Positions 46,994 through 59,701 of a stretch of 64,000 nucleotides of DNA are shown here, in pieces (within the stretch, counting starts at the first letter, position 1; each line of letters begins with the position of its first letter). A program made the position numbers and the translations under genes. The DNA comes from Hevea brasiliensis (lineage: Eukaryota > Streptophyta > Magnoliopsida > Malpighiales > Euphorbiaceae), in NCBI RefSeq assembly GCF_030052815.1, contig NC_079507.1:52897571-52961570 (forward strand), given 5' to 3'. The notes below the pieces were generated by a model, which saw nothing but the letters and a program-made list of their open reading frames with translations, was not told where the DNA came from and did no database searches.

Positions 46994-49900
46994 TTAGCTG
47001 GACTCTTCATGCATTTCACTAAAGAGAGGTGAGGGATTAGAGAGCTTATAACAGCTTGCTCCCTTTATTGGGTCTCCAGTTATGTAATGTTTCAATCTAT
47101 GCCCATTGACCTTAAAATTTCCAGATTTTTCACTCCAAATTTCAATTGCTCCATAAGGGAAAACCTTAGTAACTCTATATGGACCAGTCCACCTTGATTT
47201 AAGTTTTCCAGGGAATAATTTCAATCTTGAGTTGAACAATAAAACTGAATCACCCTCTTTAAATTCCTTTTTTCTAAGATGCTTATCATGCCAAACTTTA
47301 GTTCTTTCTTTGTAAATACGAGCACTTTCATAAGCATCCATCCTCAATTCTTCAAGTTCAATAAGTTGCAATAGCCTTTTCTCACCAGCTTGCTTGAGAT
47401 CAAAATTCAAGGTCTGAATGGCCCAATATGCTCTATGTTCTAGCTCCACAAGTAAATGACAAGACTTACCATACACCAACCTAAAGGGAGTAGTTCCTAT
47501 AGGGGTTTTGTAAGCAGTCCTATATGCCCATAGAGCATCATCTAGTTTGACAGACTAATCTTTCCGAGAATTGCTCACTGTCTTCTCCAAGATATGTTTG
47601 AGTTCTCTGTTAGAAATTTCAACTTAACCTGAAGTTTGAGGGTGGTATGGGGTAGCTATCTTGTGCACTACACCATACTTTCTCATTAAGCTCTCAAATT
47701 GCTTATTACAAAAATGTAAACCCCCATCACTAATTACAGCCCTTGGGGCTCCAAATCTACTCAAGACAAATTTCTTCAAGAATTTCACTACCACTCTAGC
47801 ATCATTAGTTGGAGTTGCAATAGCTTCCACCCACTTTGACACATAGTCAACCCCAACTAGGATGTATCTATTACCATATGAAGGAGGAAATGGCCCCATA
47901 AAATCTATTCCCCATACATCAAATAATTCTACTTCAAGAATATCATTTAGGGGCATTTGATCTCTTTTTGACAAATTTCCACTCCTTTGACATTTATCAC
48001 ATTCTAACACAAATTTCCTCACATCCTTAAAAAGATTTGGCCAAAAGAAACCAGCTTGCAAAATTTTACTAGCTGTTTTAGAGATTCCAAAATGTCCTCC
48101 ATAATCAGAAGCATGGCAATGATGCATAACACTCTGTGTCTCCTCATCAGGAATACATCTCCTTATTAAACCATCACAGCATCTCCTAAAAAGTAAAGGA
48201 TCATCCCATCTATAAAATTTTACCTCATGCAAAAACTTTTTCTTTTGTTGCCATGTCATTCCTATAGGTAAAACTCCACAAGATAGATAATTCACAAAGT
48301 CTGCATACCAAGGTAATTTAGCAACAAGAGAGAAAAGTTGTTCATCCAAGAAAAACTCATCAATAGGGATTTCATCCATTTCTTCATCAACCAATTTCAA
48401 CCTACTGAGATTATCTGCAACTACATTTTCAGCTCCCTTCTTATCTCTAATCTCCAAATCAAACTCTTGTAGCATCAGAATCCACCTAATGAGCCTAGGT
48501 TTAGCCTCTTTTTTACGGAGTAAATACTTGATAGCAGCATGATCTGAAAATATAACCACCTTTGAGTCAATAATGTAAGGTCTGAACTTTTCCAATACAA
48601 AGACAATTGCTAAGAATTCCTTTTCAGTTGTTGCATAATTTGTTTGAGCCTCATCCAGTGTTCTACTAGCATAATAAATAGCATAAGCCCTTTTGTCTTT
48701 TCTTTGACCAAGAACAGCTCCAATTGCATAGTTGCTAGCATCACACATAATTTCAAAAGGTAGGCTCCAATCGGGAGGTTGCATGATTGGTGCAGTGATA
48801 AGAGCTTGCTTCAACCTGCAAAAGGCATCCAAACACTCTTGGTCAAATACAAATGGTATGTCATGACTTAACAAATTAGACAAAGGTTTGGCTATTTTAG
48901 AAAAATCCTTGATAAAGCGTCTGTAAAACCCAGTATGTCCTAGAAAACTTCGAATTCCCTTGACATTGGTAGGAGGAGCCATCTTCTCTATCACTTCAAC
49001 CTTGGCTTTATCAACCTCTATTCCTCTGTTAGATACCAAATGTCCAAGCACTATCCCTTCCTGAACCATGAAATGACACTTTTCCCAGTTTAACACAAGG
49101 TCAGTATCTGCACATCGCTGCAAAACTTTAGAAAGGTTAGCCAAGCATATGTCAAATGAAGATCCATAAACAGAAAAGTCATCCATAAAAACCTCCATTA
49201 TATCTTCAATGAAATCTGAGAAGATTGCCATCATGCACCTTTGAAAAGTGGCTGGTGCATTACACAACCCAAATGGCATCCTCCTATAAGCAAAGGTTCC
49301 ATATGGACAAGTAAAAGTGGTTTTCTCTTGATCATTTGGATGGATAGGGATTTGAAAAAATCCTGAATACCCATCTAAATAGCAAAAATAAGAATGCCTA
49401 GCTAGTCTTTCTAACATTTGATCAATGAAGGGAAGTGGAAAATAATCTTTTCTAGTGGCAATATTTAATTTTCTGAAATCTATGCACATTCGCCAACTAG
49501 TCACTGTTCTGGTGGGAATTAATTCATTATTTTCATTTTTGACCACTGTCATTCCACCCTTTTTTAGGACAACATGTACTAGGCTCACCCAAGTACTGTC
49601 TGAGATAGGATATATGATCCCTGCATCAAGCAACTTCAAAATTTCCTTTTTAACAACTTCTTTCATATTTGGGTTCAACCTCCTCTGATGTTCAATAGAT
49701 GGCTTACAATTTTCTTCCAAAATAATTCTGTGCATGCAAAAGTGTGGGCTTATTCCCTTAATGTCATCTATGGTATATCCTAGAACTTTCCTAAATTGCC
49801 TCAACACTCTTAACAACTTATCAGCCTCTAAAGTACTCAAGTTTGCATTTACAATTACTGGATAAGTGTTATTAGTGCCAAGAAATTCATACCTGAGCTG

Positions 49901-50200
49901 AGAAGGAAGTTGCTTAAGTTCTACCTTAGGTGCATCTTCTTCCTTGAATGATGGTTGCTTAGATTCGACTTTTTCCTTTTGTGTGAGTTGAAAAACTGGA
50001 GCAGAAATGAATGGTGGACTTCCCTCTAAATGTTGAGCATATGCAGCCACATGAGGGTTGTCATAGTCTATGCCTCCTCCATGAACCAAACAATTTTCAA
50101 GTGCATCTTCCGGATATCTCTTTCTGAAGTGTTCTTCAACTAGCTCATCAATGATATCAATTCTCAAACAAGTATCAGCTTCAGAATGATGCTTCTTCAT
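46994..50200 (-). pseudogene. Athila pol: RT, RNase H, integrase, with stops
   Basis: The main frame (50200-47624) holds reverse transcriptase ([44 protein letters not shown], catalytic FMDD at 49178-49189), RNase H ([18 protein letters not shown], then [10 protein letters not shown]) and integrase (HHC...CDKCQ zinc site, [30 protein letters not shown]). A TAA at 47624-47626 follows HPQTSG, just before the third catalytic acidic residue. A TAG at 47555-47557 follows. The integrase end continues at 47479-46994 ([38 protein letters not shown]). The ATG at 50200 is only the first methionine after the solo LTR; the real polyprotein came from upstream of the insertion. Confidence 0.92.
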
Positions 50201-50203
50201 AGT

Positions 50204-53200
50204 TATAACACCCCTATTGGTATAGCCTAGTATATTTCACTGTTCCGGTGACCGGTGTAGGTCCGGACAATTAATGGGATTAGGGCCACACCTAAGACAA
50301 CTTGAGAAGCCAACACAAATAATTAGTAATGTTTAATTAGTTAACTATAAATAAGAAAAATAGAACATAAGAGGTTAAACGAGCCGAGAGTCACAGCGAT
50401 GAGTGACCTCCTCGGGAACGACTGCGAAGTCGTTTTAAACTCAAATTTCGAACCGTAAAAAGTGACTCTGCGGTCCTTAGGACCCTTATGAACACAGTGG
50501 AAAAGAGAAAATCATGAAAAAGAACTGTTAAGCCAGTCAAATAATTAGTTCAGGGAGCCGGAAGAAATATGGAATTATTTGCAAATCAGGATGAACCGGT
50601 GAGGGGCAATTTGGTCAATTGACCCCGAGAGCTGACTCCTGACCTAACTGTCAAATAAAATCGGAGAAAAGAAAATTTCGGAATCAAGAATTAAATTAAA
50701 GAACTAATAGAAAAAAATAAAAAAAAAAAGAAGAAGAGAAAGAAGATGGAAAAGTCAAAGGGATGACATCATGAATGATGTCATAAAGGCTTAATTTATT
50801 TATTTTATTAATTTAGGAATTTTGGTCTTCAAAAAGGGATAAAGATGAAAGAAAATAAAGAAAAAAAAAAAAAAAATCCTTTCTTCTTCTTCTCTCTTTG
50901 CTGCCCCATTTCTCCCTCTCATCTCCATGAAAGCTTCTTCCATTTAAGCTTACAATTAAGCTTGATTCTCTCCACTTAATTTACATAACTCCCCTAAAAA
51001 CCTTGTTAGAACTTGTAATCTCAACTTAAGCACAAGGATTACAAGAAGAAAGAGGAGCTAAAGATAGGGTTTTGAGGATTAAAGAGAGGTGAGCATGTTA
51101 ACTTATTACTTTCCATTTTTAATGCATCATTAGTTGTTGAATTAGCTTGTAATGTGTTAAAATGAAATAAAAATATGGGGAAGAACAAACTGAATTTTTG
51201 GGCAGCTTGAGAGGAGTATGGTTTGCATGAATATGATGCAATTGAATGAGTTTAGAAACCTTACTTAGTTAAATGATTAACATTAAAACCATTAGAAGTA
51301 GTTAAATGCATGAAAGTGATGAGTTAGGGTTTTGAATGCTAGGGTTTGTGAACCAAATTTTGGAGAAATGCACAAATGATGACTTTGGTCTATTGTGAGA
51401 TGAAAAATGGTCAATAATGACCAAAAGAGATGTGTGGGAATTGTTGGAATGAAAACTAAATTCGTAGGTCCAATGGTCATGCCTTTGGCAGCATGACAAA
51501 ACCAAAATTGAAGGACCAAAACTCAAATTTTACAAGCCCAATTGATATGCCACCAATTGGAGATGAAAATAGACATAAAATATCACAATTTTCATTAAGG
51601 AACCATGGCCAAAAACTGACCAAAACTTGGTGAAACAATTGACCAAAGTGAAATGAGAGCAGGCTGCCACTGCACTAAACTGACCAAATGAACAGTAACT
51701 GTTCATTTGGTCATAACTCGAGTTAGACAGGTCAAATTGACCTGAAATTTGGCCAGGGGTTAGAGGAGATATAGATCTAAAACTTTCATGAAGAACATCA
51801 CCCCAAATTATGCCATTAACCCATTCAAATTATTGAGCAAATTTGAGTTATCAAACCTGCAACTCTGCAGATTTTCATTTGAGCAGTAATGTTTGGATGG
51901 CTATAACTCTCTCTAGAAAACTCGGATTTAGGCGATTCTTGAACCGATGGAAACCTAAGGCATAGTAGAACATTTCATATGAAGAAAGTTAGACCAGATT
52001 ATGAATTTAACTTGATCAAATTACTGACCAAATTTGGATCAAAATCTGCCAGAACCCAAGATACCAGTATGAACAGTGCACATGAATAGTAAACTTATTT
52101 TGGCCATAACTTGAGCTACAAAACTCCGATTGAGGTGATCCAAAAATGAGTATACACTTAAGACAATAAGGAACATTTTCTATGAAGGAAGTTTTGTCAA
52201 ATTCCAACAGTAGATCGACCAATGGAATAGTGCAACTTCGGAGCACCAAAACCGAAAATTGGCAATTTTGCTAAAATGACCTAAGCTTTGAGAAAATGAT
52301 CAAAACCAACAAGTTTAATGACCAAAATGTGGTATGTGGGTAAAGTTGGAGTTCCCATACCTATTAAGCCTTAAAAAGTCAACAATTTGACTTGAATAGT
52401 GTAGTGAATAGTAACCCGATACACAAAAACTTCGAAAACGTCGAATTTAATGCAATAGAGCTAGTTAAAATGAAGTGAAATTTATTTTTGGATTTGTGCT
52501 AAGTTATGGTACTGAAACACGGTGAAATTGTGTGTTTCAACTGAAAAAGATTTGGAAGCTCGGAGAGACTAAGTTAAGGCCTAGAGGCGACTCCAGTCAG
52601 GTTTGTGCACAATAAATCCTATTTAAGCATTTTACCCTTGAAAAATTGATTTAGCATGCAGTATGAAATTATGAACTTTTGTGTTGCCACCTTGTGATCA
52701 AATTGTAACTTTGGAAATTGATTTGATTTTTGTATACAATATTTGAATGAAATGTTTGAAGTGGATTTTATGTTCACACTTAGCATGACAGTATCACATT
52801 TTCTCCTCCATTTATGGGGTTGAGATCGTTTATTTTCCTCCCTCTCTGGCTTGCCAGTTGAGGTTGTAGATCGGATGAGTACTCATTAGCTAACTAGCCA
52901 CCTCCCTCATTGATTTCGATTAATGGGGTTGTAGATTGCTTTGTCGTGGTGTACAATGCGGCATTGATCGGAAATTTTGTGTCATGGCTTAAGTTGTGTA
53001 TGACTTGGCAACACTGTGTTTATGAAATTGTTTGACTAAACTCTGTTTAATAGATTATTTGACAAAATGGTGTTATTATGAACTTTGATCATTATTGAAA
53101 TGTGATTGAGAAACATTTGAATTGTATTTGGCAATGAATGATTTATTTATTGCATTTTAAATTTTTATTGTGCACCACTGAGTATTTTTATACTCAGCGA

Positions 53201-53870
53201 TGGCTTATTTTGCTGTCGCAGATAAGAGCAAGGAAAAAGCAGCAGAGTGAGCTGCGATTAAATCGAGGATTACATTGATCTTTTGTACAAGTATTATTTT
53301 ACGCTCTTGTAGATAAATTTTGATGTAAATATGGAAATGTTGTATGTATCAATATAAAGTCGAGCAGTTGTAAATAAATTGTAATAATATTATTTTAGAT
53401 TTTCTTCTGTAAATTTAATATTTGTACATATGAATTTCCTGCTTTATATTTTGTGAATGAATTATTAAATATTCTGAGTTGACAAATTTGATTTGGATTG
53501 TGGAACTGTTTTGGAATGAATTGATTTGAGTTGAATTGTGAATTATTGGAGGTTGGGAGATGTGAAACATTTTTGGGAGTGCTTTTTACAGGTATTTGAA
53601 GAACTGGTTTCTCAAAATACAGAGGGAACTCTGTCAAAATTTTTATAAAATTTGCGGCAAAATTAAAATGGACAAAAATTTTTACTAGTATTTAAACTTT
53701 GAATAAATGGTTTTTAATTCCTACCAAAATGCTCACCACTTCCAAAATGTAAGAAAATTGTTTTAAAATCCCTTGTAGGGTACTTAATGAGTTATCGGTA
53801 GGTGAAGTTCGGTAGTTCATTAAGTATTCTACGGGATCATGTTATGCCTTACGGAGGGTAAGGTGTGACA
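50204..53870 (+). mobile_element. solo LTR 2 (3,667 bp), inserted in the Athila polyprotein
   Basis: The ends are tataacacccctattgg (first TG mutated to TA) and agggtaaggtgtgaca. Perfect 5-bp duplications atagt are at 50199-50203 and 53871-53875. It is of the same family as solo LTR 1, but about 52.5-53.5 kb matches the chromovirus LTR instead. No internal region remains. Confidence 0.93.
51681..51711. repeat. 31-base palindrome in solo LTR 2
   Basis: The same two 15-base arms and central A as in solo LTR 1, unchanged although surrounding sequence differs. Coordinates are accurate to a few bases. Confidence 0.85.
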
Positions 53871-54690
53871 ATAGTGTTATTAATATTGAAAACCAATTGA
53901 TCTTCACCAACTCTAAGAGTCAATTTTTCTCCCTTAACATCAATCAATGCTCCTGCTGTAGCCAAAAAGGGTCTTCCCAAGATAATTGGGATATTAGAAT
54001 CTTCCTCCATGTCCAAGATGACAAAGTCAACAGGTATATAGAACTTTCCAACCTTCAGAGGCACATTCTCCAAAATCCCTTCAGGATACTTAATTGATCG
54101 GTCAGCTAACTGAAGAGAAATGTGGGTGGCTTAAGATCTCCCATATTGAGCTTCTCATAAATGGAAAGGGGCATGAGGCTAACACTAGGCCCTAAATCAC
54201 ATAAAGCTTTTGTAGAACATGATTCCTCAATGTGGCATGGAATTGAAAAACTCCCTGAATCCTTGAGCTTTGGAGGAAGTTTCCTTTGGAGGATAGCACT
54301 ACATTCTTCTGTCAAAGCTACAGTTTCATGGTCTTCAAGTTTTCTCTTGTTTGAGAGAATTTCTTTTAAGAATTTTTCATAAGAGGGCATTTGTGAAAGA
54401 GCATCAATAAAAGGCACATTTATGTATAGCTTCTTCAAAACCTCTAAGAACTTTCCAAATTGCTTATCAAGCTTGGCTTTTTGAAATCTTTGTGGAAAGG
54501 GAAGTTGTGGCTTGTAAGGCTCTGGAGGTATATACTTCTCTTCCTTTTCTTCAATTTTCTCTTTACATTTTTCTGCACTCTCTTGTTTTTCACTCTCATC
54601 AGTTTCTTTCTCATTTTCTCTCCTCTCACTATTTTCACTCTTCTCATTTTTTTCACTCTTCTCATTATTTACAACTTTCCCACTTCTTAA
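53871..54690 (-). pseudogene. Athila protease region and linker, frameshifted
   Basis: On the minus strand a charged linker (KEKIEEKEEKYIPPEPYKPQ) is followed by NVPFIDALSQMPSYEKFLKE and the aspartic protease core CDLGPSVSLMPLSIYEKLNM (the usual alanine after G is proline). The frame then shifts near 54105-54125 and continues as KYPEGILENVPLKVGKFYIP, VDFVILDMEED and IILGRPFLATAGALIDV. The solo LTR interrupts it at 53870, after LVFNINNTI. The protease would cut the polyprotein; the shift and the insertion prevent this. Confidence 0.85.
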
Positions 54691-56232
54691 AGTAATAGCT
54701 TGACACTGCTCTCTTGGGTTTTCTGGTTGACTTGGAAGTTTTCCGAAAGGTTTGGTACCTGAGGAAGATGCTTGTTATGCAATCTGATTTTCCAGCATTC
54801 TGTTATGTGTTTGCATCTGCTCTAGCCTTGCTTTCATCTCTCTCATCTCCTCATCATGCTTAGTTTGGTTAGCAAGAATCTGTTGTAATAAAGCTTATGT
54901 GGTGGAACTTTGTTCTTGCTGTTTTGGTAGAGGATTTATATTTTTCTGCTGAAAATTAGGCAATGGTTGCCTATTTTGCTGATATGGAATTCCTTGTTAC
55001 TGTTGTGGTTGAAAATTCTGGTTTGGAACTTGATTTTGCTGATTTCCCCATGAAAAGTTGGGATGATTCCTCCAATTTGGATTATAAGTTTGAGAGTAAG
55101 AATTCCCCATTTGTTTGTTTCCATAATTACCAACATATGCAGCTTGCTCTCCATAGTCTACTCCACAGCTGGTAGTTCCTTCTGCATAAGAAACTTGTTG
55201 TGAACTTCCAGATGATGATGATGAACTAACCAACATACTCAAATCTTCCATCTTCTTAGCCAAAACATTTGTAAGTGCATCGAACTTTGCATTAATCATG
55301 TTAAATGGATCAAGATCATACATTCCAGCAGCTTGCCTCCTTTGAGTTGGAGCTGGTCCTCTTGGACTACTCCAAAGATGAGTATTCTTTGCAATTTTCT
55401 CCAATAGCTCATAAGCTTCATCTTCATACTTCATAATAAATTCTCCTCCTGTTTGAGCATCAATAATCCCTCTAATTGCAGGAGTGACATTGGTGTAAAA
55501 ATTCTGGTTTATCATCCATTTTGGAATGGCATGATGTGGGCATTGTCTCTCTAATTCCTTCCATCTCATCCATGATTCATAGAGAGTTTCATCTTCTCTT
55601 GGTCTAAAAGCTGTCATTTGATTCCTCAATTCTTGAGTTTTTCCAGGTGGAAAATATTGTGCAAGAAATGCATCAGTGAGTTGCTCCCAATTTGTAATGG
55701 AGTTGTGAGGTAAAGAATCAAACCAATCCAATGCTCTATCTTTCAAAGAGAATGGGAATAGCTTCAATCTTGCTGCATCATCAGACACTCCAGGTTGTTT
55801 TTGCATATCACAAATCATAGCAAATTTCTTTAGATGTGTGTGTGGATTTTCAGAAGGATGTCCCCCGAATTGAGAATTTTGAATCATTTGAAGAACTCCA
55901 AAATCCATCTTGTAGCTATTTGCATCAATTCTTGGTCTTGCTATGCTTTCTCTCAAGTCATCAAAACGAGGAAAAGCATGATCCATCATACTTCCCCTAG
56001 GTGCATTAGCATTTACAACCTCTTCACCTTGGGCTGCATTTTCATTGTTTCGATCATTTCCAGCATTACCGCCACCAATTCTGATTCTTTCATTAGCCAT
56101 GTCTGCTTCTAATTCAGTTTCTCTCAATGCTTCTTTCCTTTTTCTGGTTTCTTTCTTGTTGGCTTTACAAAATTTCTCAATTTCAGGATCAAACAATAAG
56201 GATGTGTCACTTGTGCTTCTAGCTCTTCTCAT
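54691..56232 (-). pseudogene. Athila gag, with stops near its end
   Basis: The main frame (56232-54997, 411 residues) has the Athila gag core: ARPRIDANSYKMDFGVLQMI, GHPSENPHTHLKKFAMICDM, FPFSLKDRALDWFDSLP, FLAQYFPPGKTQELRNQMTA and ESWMRWKELERQCPHHAIP, then a Q/N-rich tail. Stops at about 54994, 54896 and 54776 (each a CAA-to-TAA type change) break the following QILANQTKHDEEMREMKARL region. The product would build the particle. The start at 56232 (MRRARSTSDTSLLF) is about 110 bp from the primer-binding site, as expected. Confidence 0.9.
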
Positions 56233-56342
56233 AAAAGATTAAAAGTACCTGAAAAAGAACAAACAAACACAAAATGAAAAGATAACAAAGATAAAACTAT
56301 AAACAACTAAAATAATCAAGAATTCAATCTTAAACAAACAAC

Positions 56343-56360
56343 TCCCCGGCAACGGCGCCA
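56343..56360 (-). promoter_or_regulatory. Athila primer-binding site
   Basis: On the minus strand tggcgccgttgccgggga lies six bases after the 5' LTR. This is the standard Athila/Tat primer site, usually assigned to tRNA-Asp. Confidence 0.88.
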
Positions 56361-56366
56361 AAAACT

Positions 56367-57847
56367 TGATGTGGCCCAACCGCAAGTGCACGGGTCGTAC
56401 AAGTAATATAGAAAAGATATCGTTCCCACGAGGAGTTGTGTTAATGATTGAATTTTTTATATAAAAAGTTGCCTAATTTAAACTATTTTTGAAATTAAAG
56501 CAATAAATTGATGGGTATTGAAGTATGAATTCTATATATGTAAAATTAATGATCTATTCGACAATGTAATGATTAAACTAAAATTGCATCAAATTAAAAT
56601 AAGCAAGTTGAAATATGGCAAAATTTAAAATGGCAAGCAATTAAATTCAATTAGAAATTAACAATGATAAAAAGGCGATTCCGGAGTTTGGGATTTCATA
56701 TTCAAGCTATTTTGGGATTTTAAATTGGAACTTACGGGTTTTAAGGAGATTAATTCTTAAATCCTTTGAATACCCTTTCGAGTGGGACAAAGAGTGCCTT
56801 AATCAATCTAATCCTACTTTCATGGAGTTAGATTTAATTAAGACCCATTAAGTTCTTTAATTAATCTGTGAATCCTCTTAATCCTTAGTCTATTTCTAGA
56901 TCTAAGTTAATTAAGTCCAATTTCTTGATTATCTATCATAAGGTCTTCTCCTTTCAGTGCCTCAACCATGGATTAAGAACATCACTTAATGGGATCCTAC
57001 ACTAAGCATGTCATTAAGCACACAAGAAATGAATAAAACTCATTAAGACCACAAAATATGGATTACCCAATCAAAATCCACAAAATATCTCAAATATTAC
57101 ATCCCTTACTCCAGAATCAAAGTAAACTACTCACTATCCATAATATTTACAAGATATTCTGAATTTATATGGAAATAAAGCTTTAATCTAAACTAAGAAA
57201 CAAAAAGCTCAACACTAGAAGTGTAGGAAAAATGTAAGAAAGGAAAGAAATCTCCAAATCTGGTTGGAAATGGTGTGGGAGGTGATTGTGACTCTTTAGC
57301 TGCTGCTTGCTCCTTTCCCTTCTCTTCCTTTCCTTCCTCTTCTTCTCTAAAATGGGATAAGGGTCCTTTTTATAACTTTTTCTGACATGTAGCCCTAAAA
57401 TGGTATGTTTTAGGTGAGATTTTCTGAGGGAATCTTCTGCCAGCTCATTAATGAAATCTTTGTGGGACTGCATAAGTGGACTGCATAAGCTATGCACTCT
57501 CCTTATGCACAATTCGGCAGGTATTGGAATAGTGTTTCTTCTCCTTATGCAGATCTGCATAAGTTATGCGGCAAGTTATGCGCAATTTGGCCAATGCATA
57601 TTTCAACTTTGAAACTTGTTTTTGACATCTTTGGCTGTAGAGATTACTCTTCAATGGCAAAATTTCTTTTTAGTCCTTCAAAAACACCAATTTTTCTACA
57701 AAACAAAGTAAAAATTACAAATTAATCCAAAATTGACAATTATGAAAAACTAACTAATTAACTAATGAAATTAGCTAAAAATGACTAATAATCAAATAAA
57801 ATGGCTATGAAATTAAACCTAAATGACTATGCAAAATGTATGCATCA
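56367..57847 (-). repeat. Athila 5' LTR, complete (1,481 bp)
   Basis: On the minus strand it starts tgatgcatacattttgcata and ends gttgggccacatca. It carries a few tgcataag/ttatgca palindromic words in its U3 half. It borders the CACTA transposase frame at 57848. Confidence 0.92.
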
Positions 57848-59701
57848 AGGTATCACAACTTTATTCCCCTGTTGTACTGGGTGTAACTCTGGCCTTATAT
57901 TTAATGCTTGCAAGTCAAGGCGAGTTTTGATGCCATCTTTAGTTTTTCCCTTTATGTTCATGATTGTCCCTAGTATATTATCGCATATATTCTTTTCAAT
58001 GTGCATAACATCTAAGTTGTGACGTAGCAATAAGGTCCTCCAATATGGAAGGTCAAAGAATATACTCTTTTTATTCTAATTGTCCCCCCTACCATCATGT
58101 GAGATTGCTTTCTTCATATGAGGAGCCTTAGTTAATATGACCCCTTCAAGATTTTTCACTTGATCAAGTATATCATCTCCTGAAAGTGGCTTGGGTGGTA
58201 ACCCTCGCTCCCTTGTGCCATCAAAAGATTCGTTATCATTTCTCCATTTGTGATTAAGAGGAAGATATCGTCGATGACCCATATAACATTGCTTGCCTCC
58301 ATTAGCCAACCTCATCCAACAGGTGTCCTTATTACAACAAGGACAAGCCAACTTTCCCTTAGTACTCCAACCTGATAAGTTCGCATATGCAGGGAAATCA
58401 TTGATAGTCCATAGTAAAACTGCATGTAACTTGAAATTCTGTTGTGCATATGCATCAAATGTATCAATGCCAGTTTCCCATAACTCTCTTAGTTCTTCTA
58501 CTAAAGGTTGAAGATAGATATCAATTGCATCTCCGGGACCCTCAGGACCTGGAATAAGCATTGATAAAATAAAATTTGATTGTTTCATGCACATCCAAGG
58601 TGGCAAATTGTATGGAATGAGTAAAACTGGCCAAACACTATATGGCATTTTTGAATTGGCAAAAGGTTGAAATCCATCACTAGCAAGGCCTAGTCTCACA
58701 TTGCGAGAGTCTGAGGCAAAATTTGGATGTAGTTTGTCAAAGGAAATCCATGCCATTGAATCAGCAGGGTGTCTCATCACTCCATCATCTACCCTCTTAT
58801 CTTTATGCCATCTCATCAAAGACGCTGTCTTTGTGGACATAAACAATCTTTGAAGTCTTGGCTTTAGTGGAAAGTAACGCAGAATTTTTTTTGGTATTCT
58901 CTTCCCATTGGTTTTAACCTTGTCTTCCCCATTATATTTATCAGTCTTCCATCTAGAATAGCCGCAAATCTTACAAAAATCTAGCCTCTCATCCTCTTTC
59001 CAATATAACATGCAATTATTTACACATGCATCAATTTTTTTGTATGAGAGACCAAGATCTTGAATTACTTTCTTTGCATCATAATACGATTGTGGCAAAT
59101 TAGATCCTTGAGGTAATAATTCATCTTTCAATAATTGCAACAACATAGTAAATGACTCATTACTCCATCAACCAAGGCTCTTGATATGGAGCAATTTGAC
59201 TAAGTAAGATAACTTTGAGCTCTTAGAACCTTGGTATAATGGTTGCTCAAAATCTCTTAGTAACCTATAGAATTTATTCGCTTCCTCATTCGATTCCTCT
59301 TTATGAATATCACAAGCGAAGATATCCATATCCATATCATTTGTATCTTGACCACAAAACTCTGGATATAAATCCCTTAAAATGTCATGCATCTCATTGC
59401 TAGGCTCATCTTCACTTTGTTCAACACTTTCTAAATTAGATTCAGATTCAGATTCACCTACCCTTTCTCCATGGTGATACCAAAATGTATAATTACGTAT
59501 TATTCCATACACCTTGAGATGTGTCCCTACCACTTCTCGTGTGGTGGAATACGTGTTACTACACTTGACACATGGACAACGTATTTCCCCACGCCTCCCA
59601 GTCTTCTTAAAAGCATAGTCTAAAAATTCCTCAACCCCACGTAAATATACATCATTAAGACGATCACCAACAAGATCCATCCATCCTTTACTAGGAGCCA
59701 T
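57848..59701 (-). pseudogene. N-terminal part of the TNP2-type CACTA transposase gene
   Basis: The minus-strand gene starts at 59701 (MAPSKGWMDLVGDRLNDVYL). It begins with a transposase-associated domain (RRGEIRCPCVKCSNTYSTTR, FWYHHGE), continues with the TNP2/Transposase_21 core (KIDACVNNCMLYWKEDERLD, FCKICGYSRWK, RHPADSMAWISFDKLHPNFA, VLLWTINDFPAYANLSGWST, CPCCNKDTCW), and ends with LRHNLDVMHIEKNICDN and LHPVQQGNKVVIP at the Athila border. Two in-frame stops occur, at 59168-59170 and 58076-58078, both readable as tryptophan codons changed by G-to-A. The C-terminal part lies at 39888-40950. Confidence 0.87.

Larger units (their letters stand above)
40981..57847 (-). mobile_element. Athila-type Ty3/gypsy retrotransposon, nested in the CACTA element
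   Basis: On the minus strand the order is: 5' LTR (57847-56367), primer-binding site, gag, protease, RT, RNase H, integrase, a 73-bp repeat array, an Athila-type extra ORF, polypurine tract, and a 3' LTR (41592-40981) cut to 612 bp. By eye the 612 bp shared by both LTRs differ at about 7 positions (about 1.1%), so the insertion is young. The frames nevertheless hold several stops and a shift. A solo LTR lies between protease and RT. The right flank aggta (57848-57852) should be one target copy; the other was lost with the left end. Confidence 0.92.

Noticed and set aside
57183..57560. Minus-strand gene at 57183-57560 and its twin at 40904-41305
   Set aside because: Both lie in the Athila LTRs and are identical for that reason.
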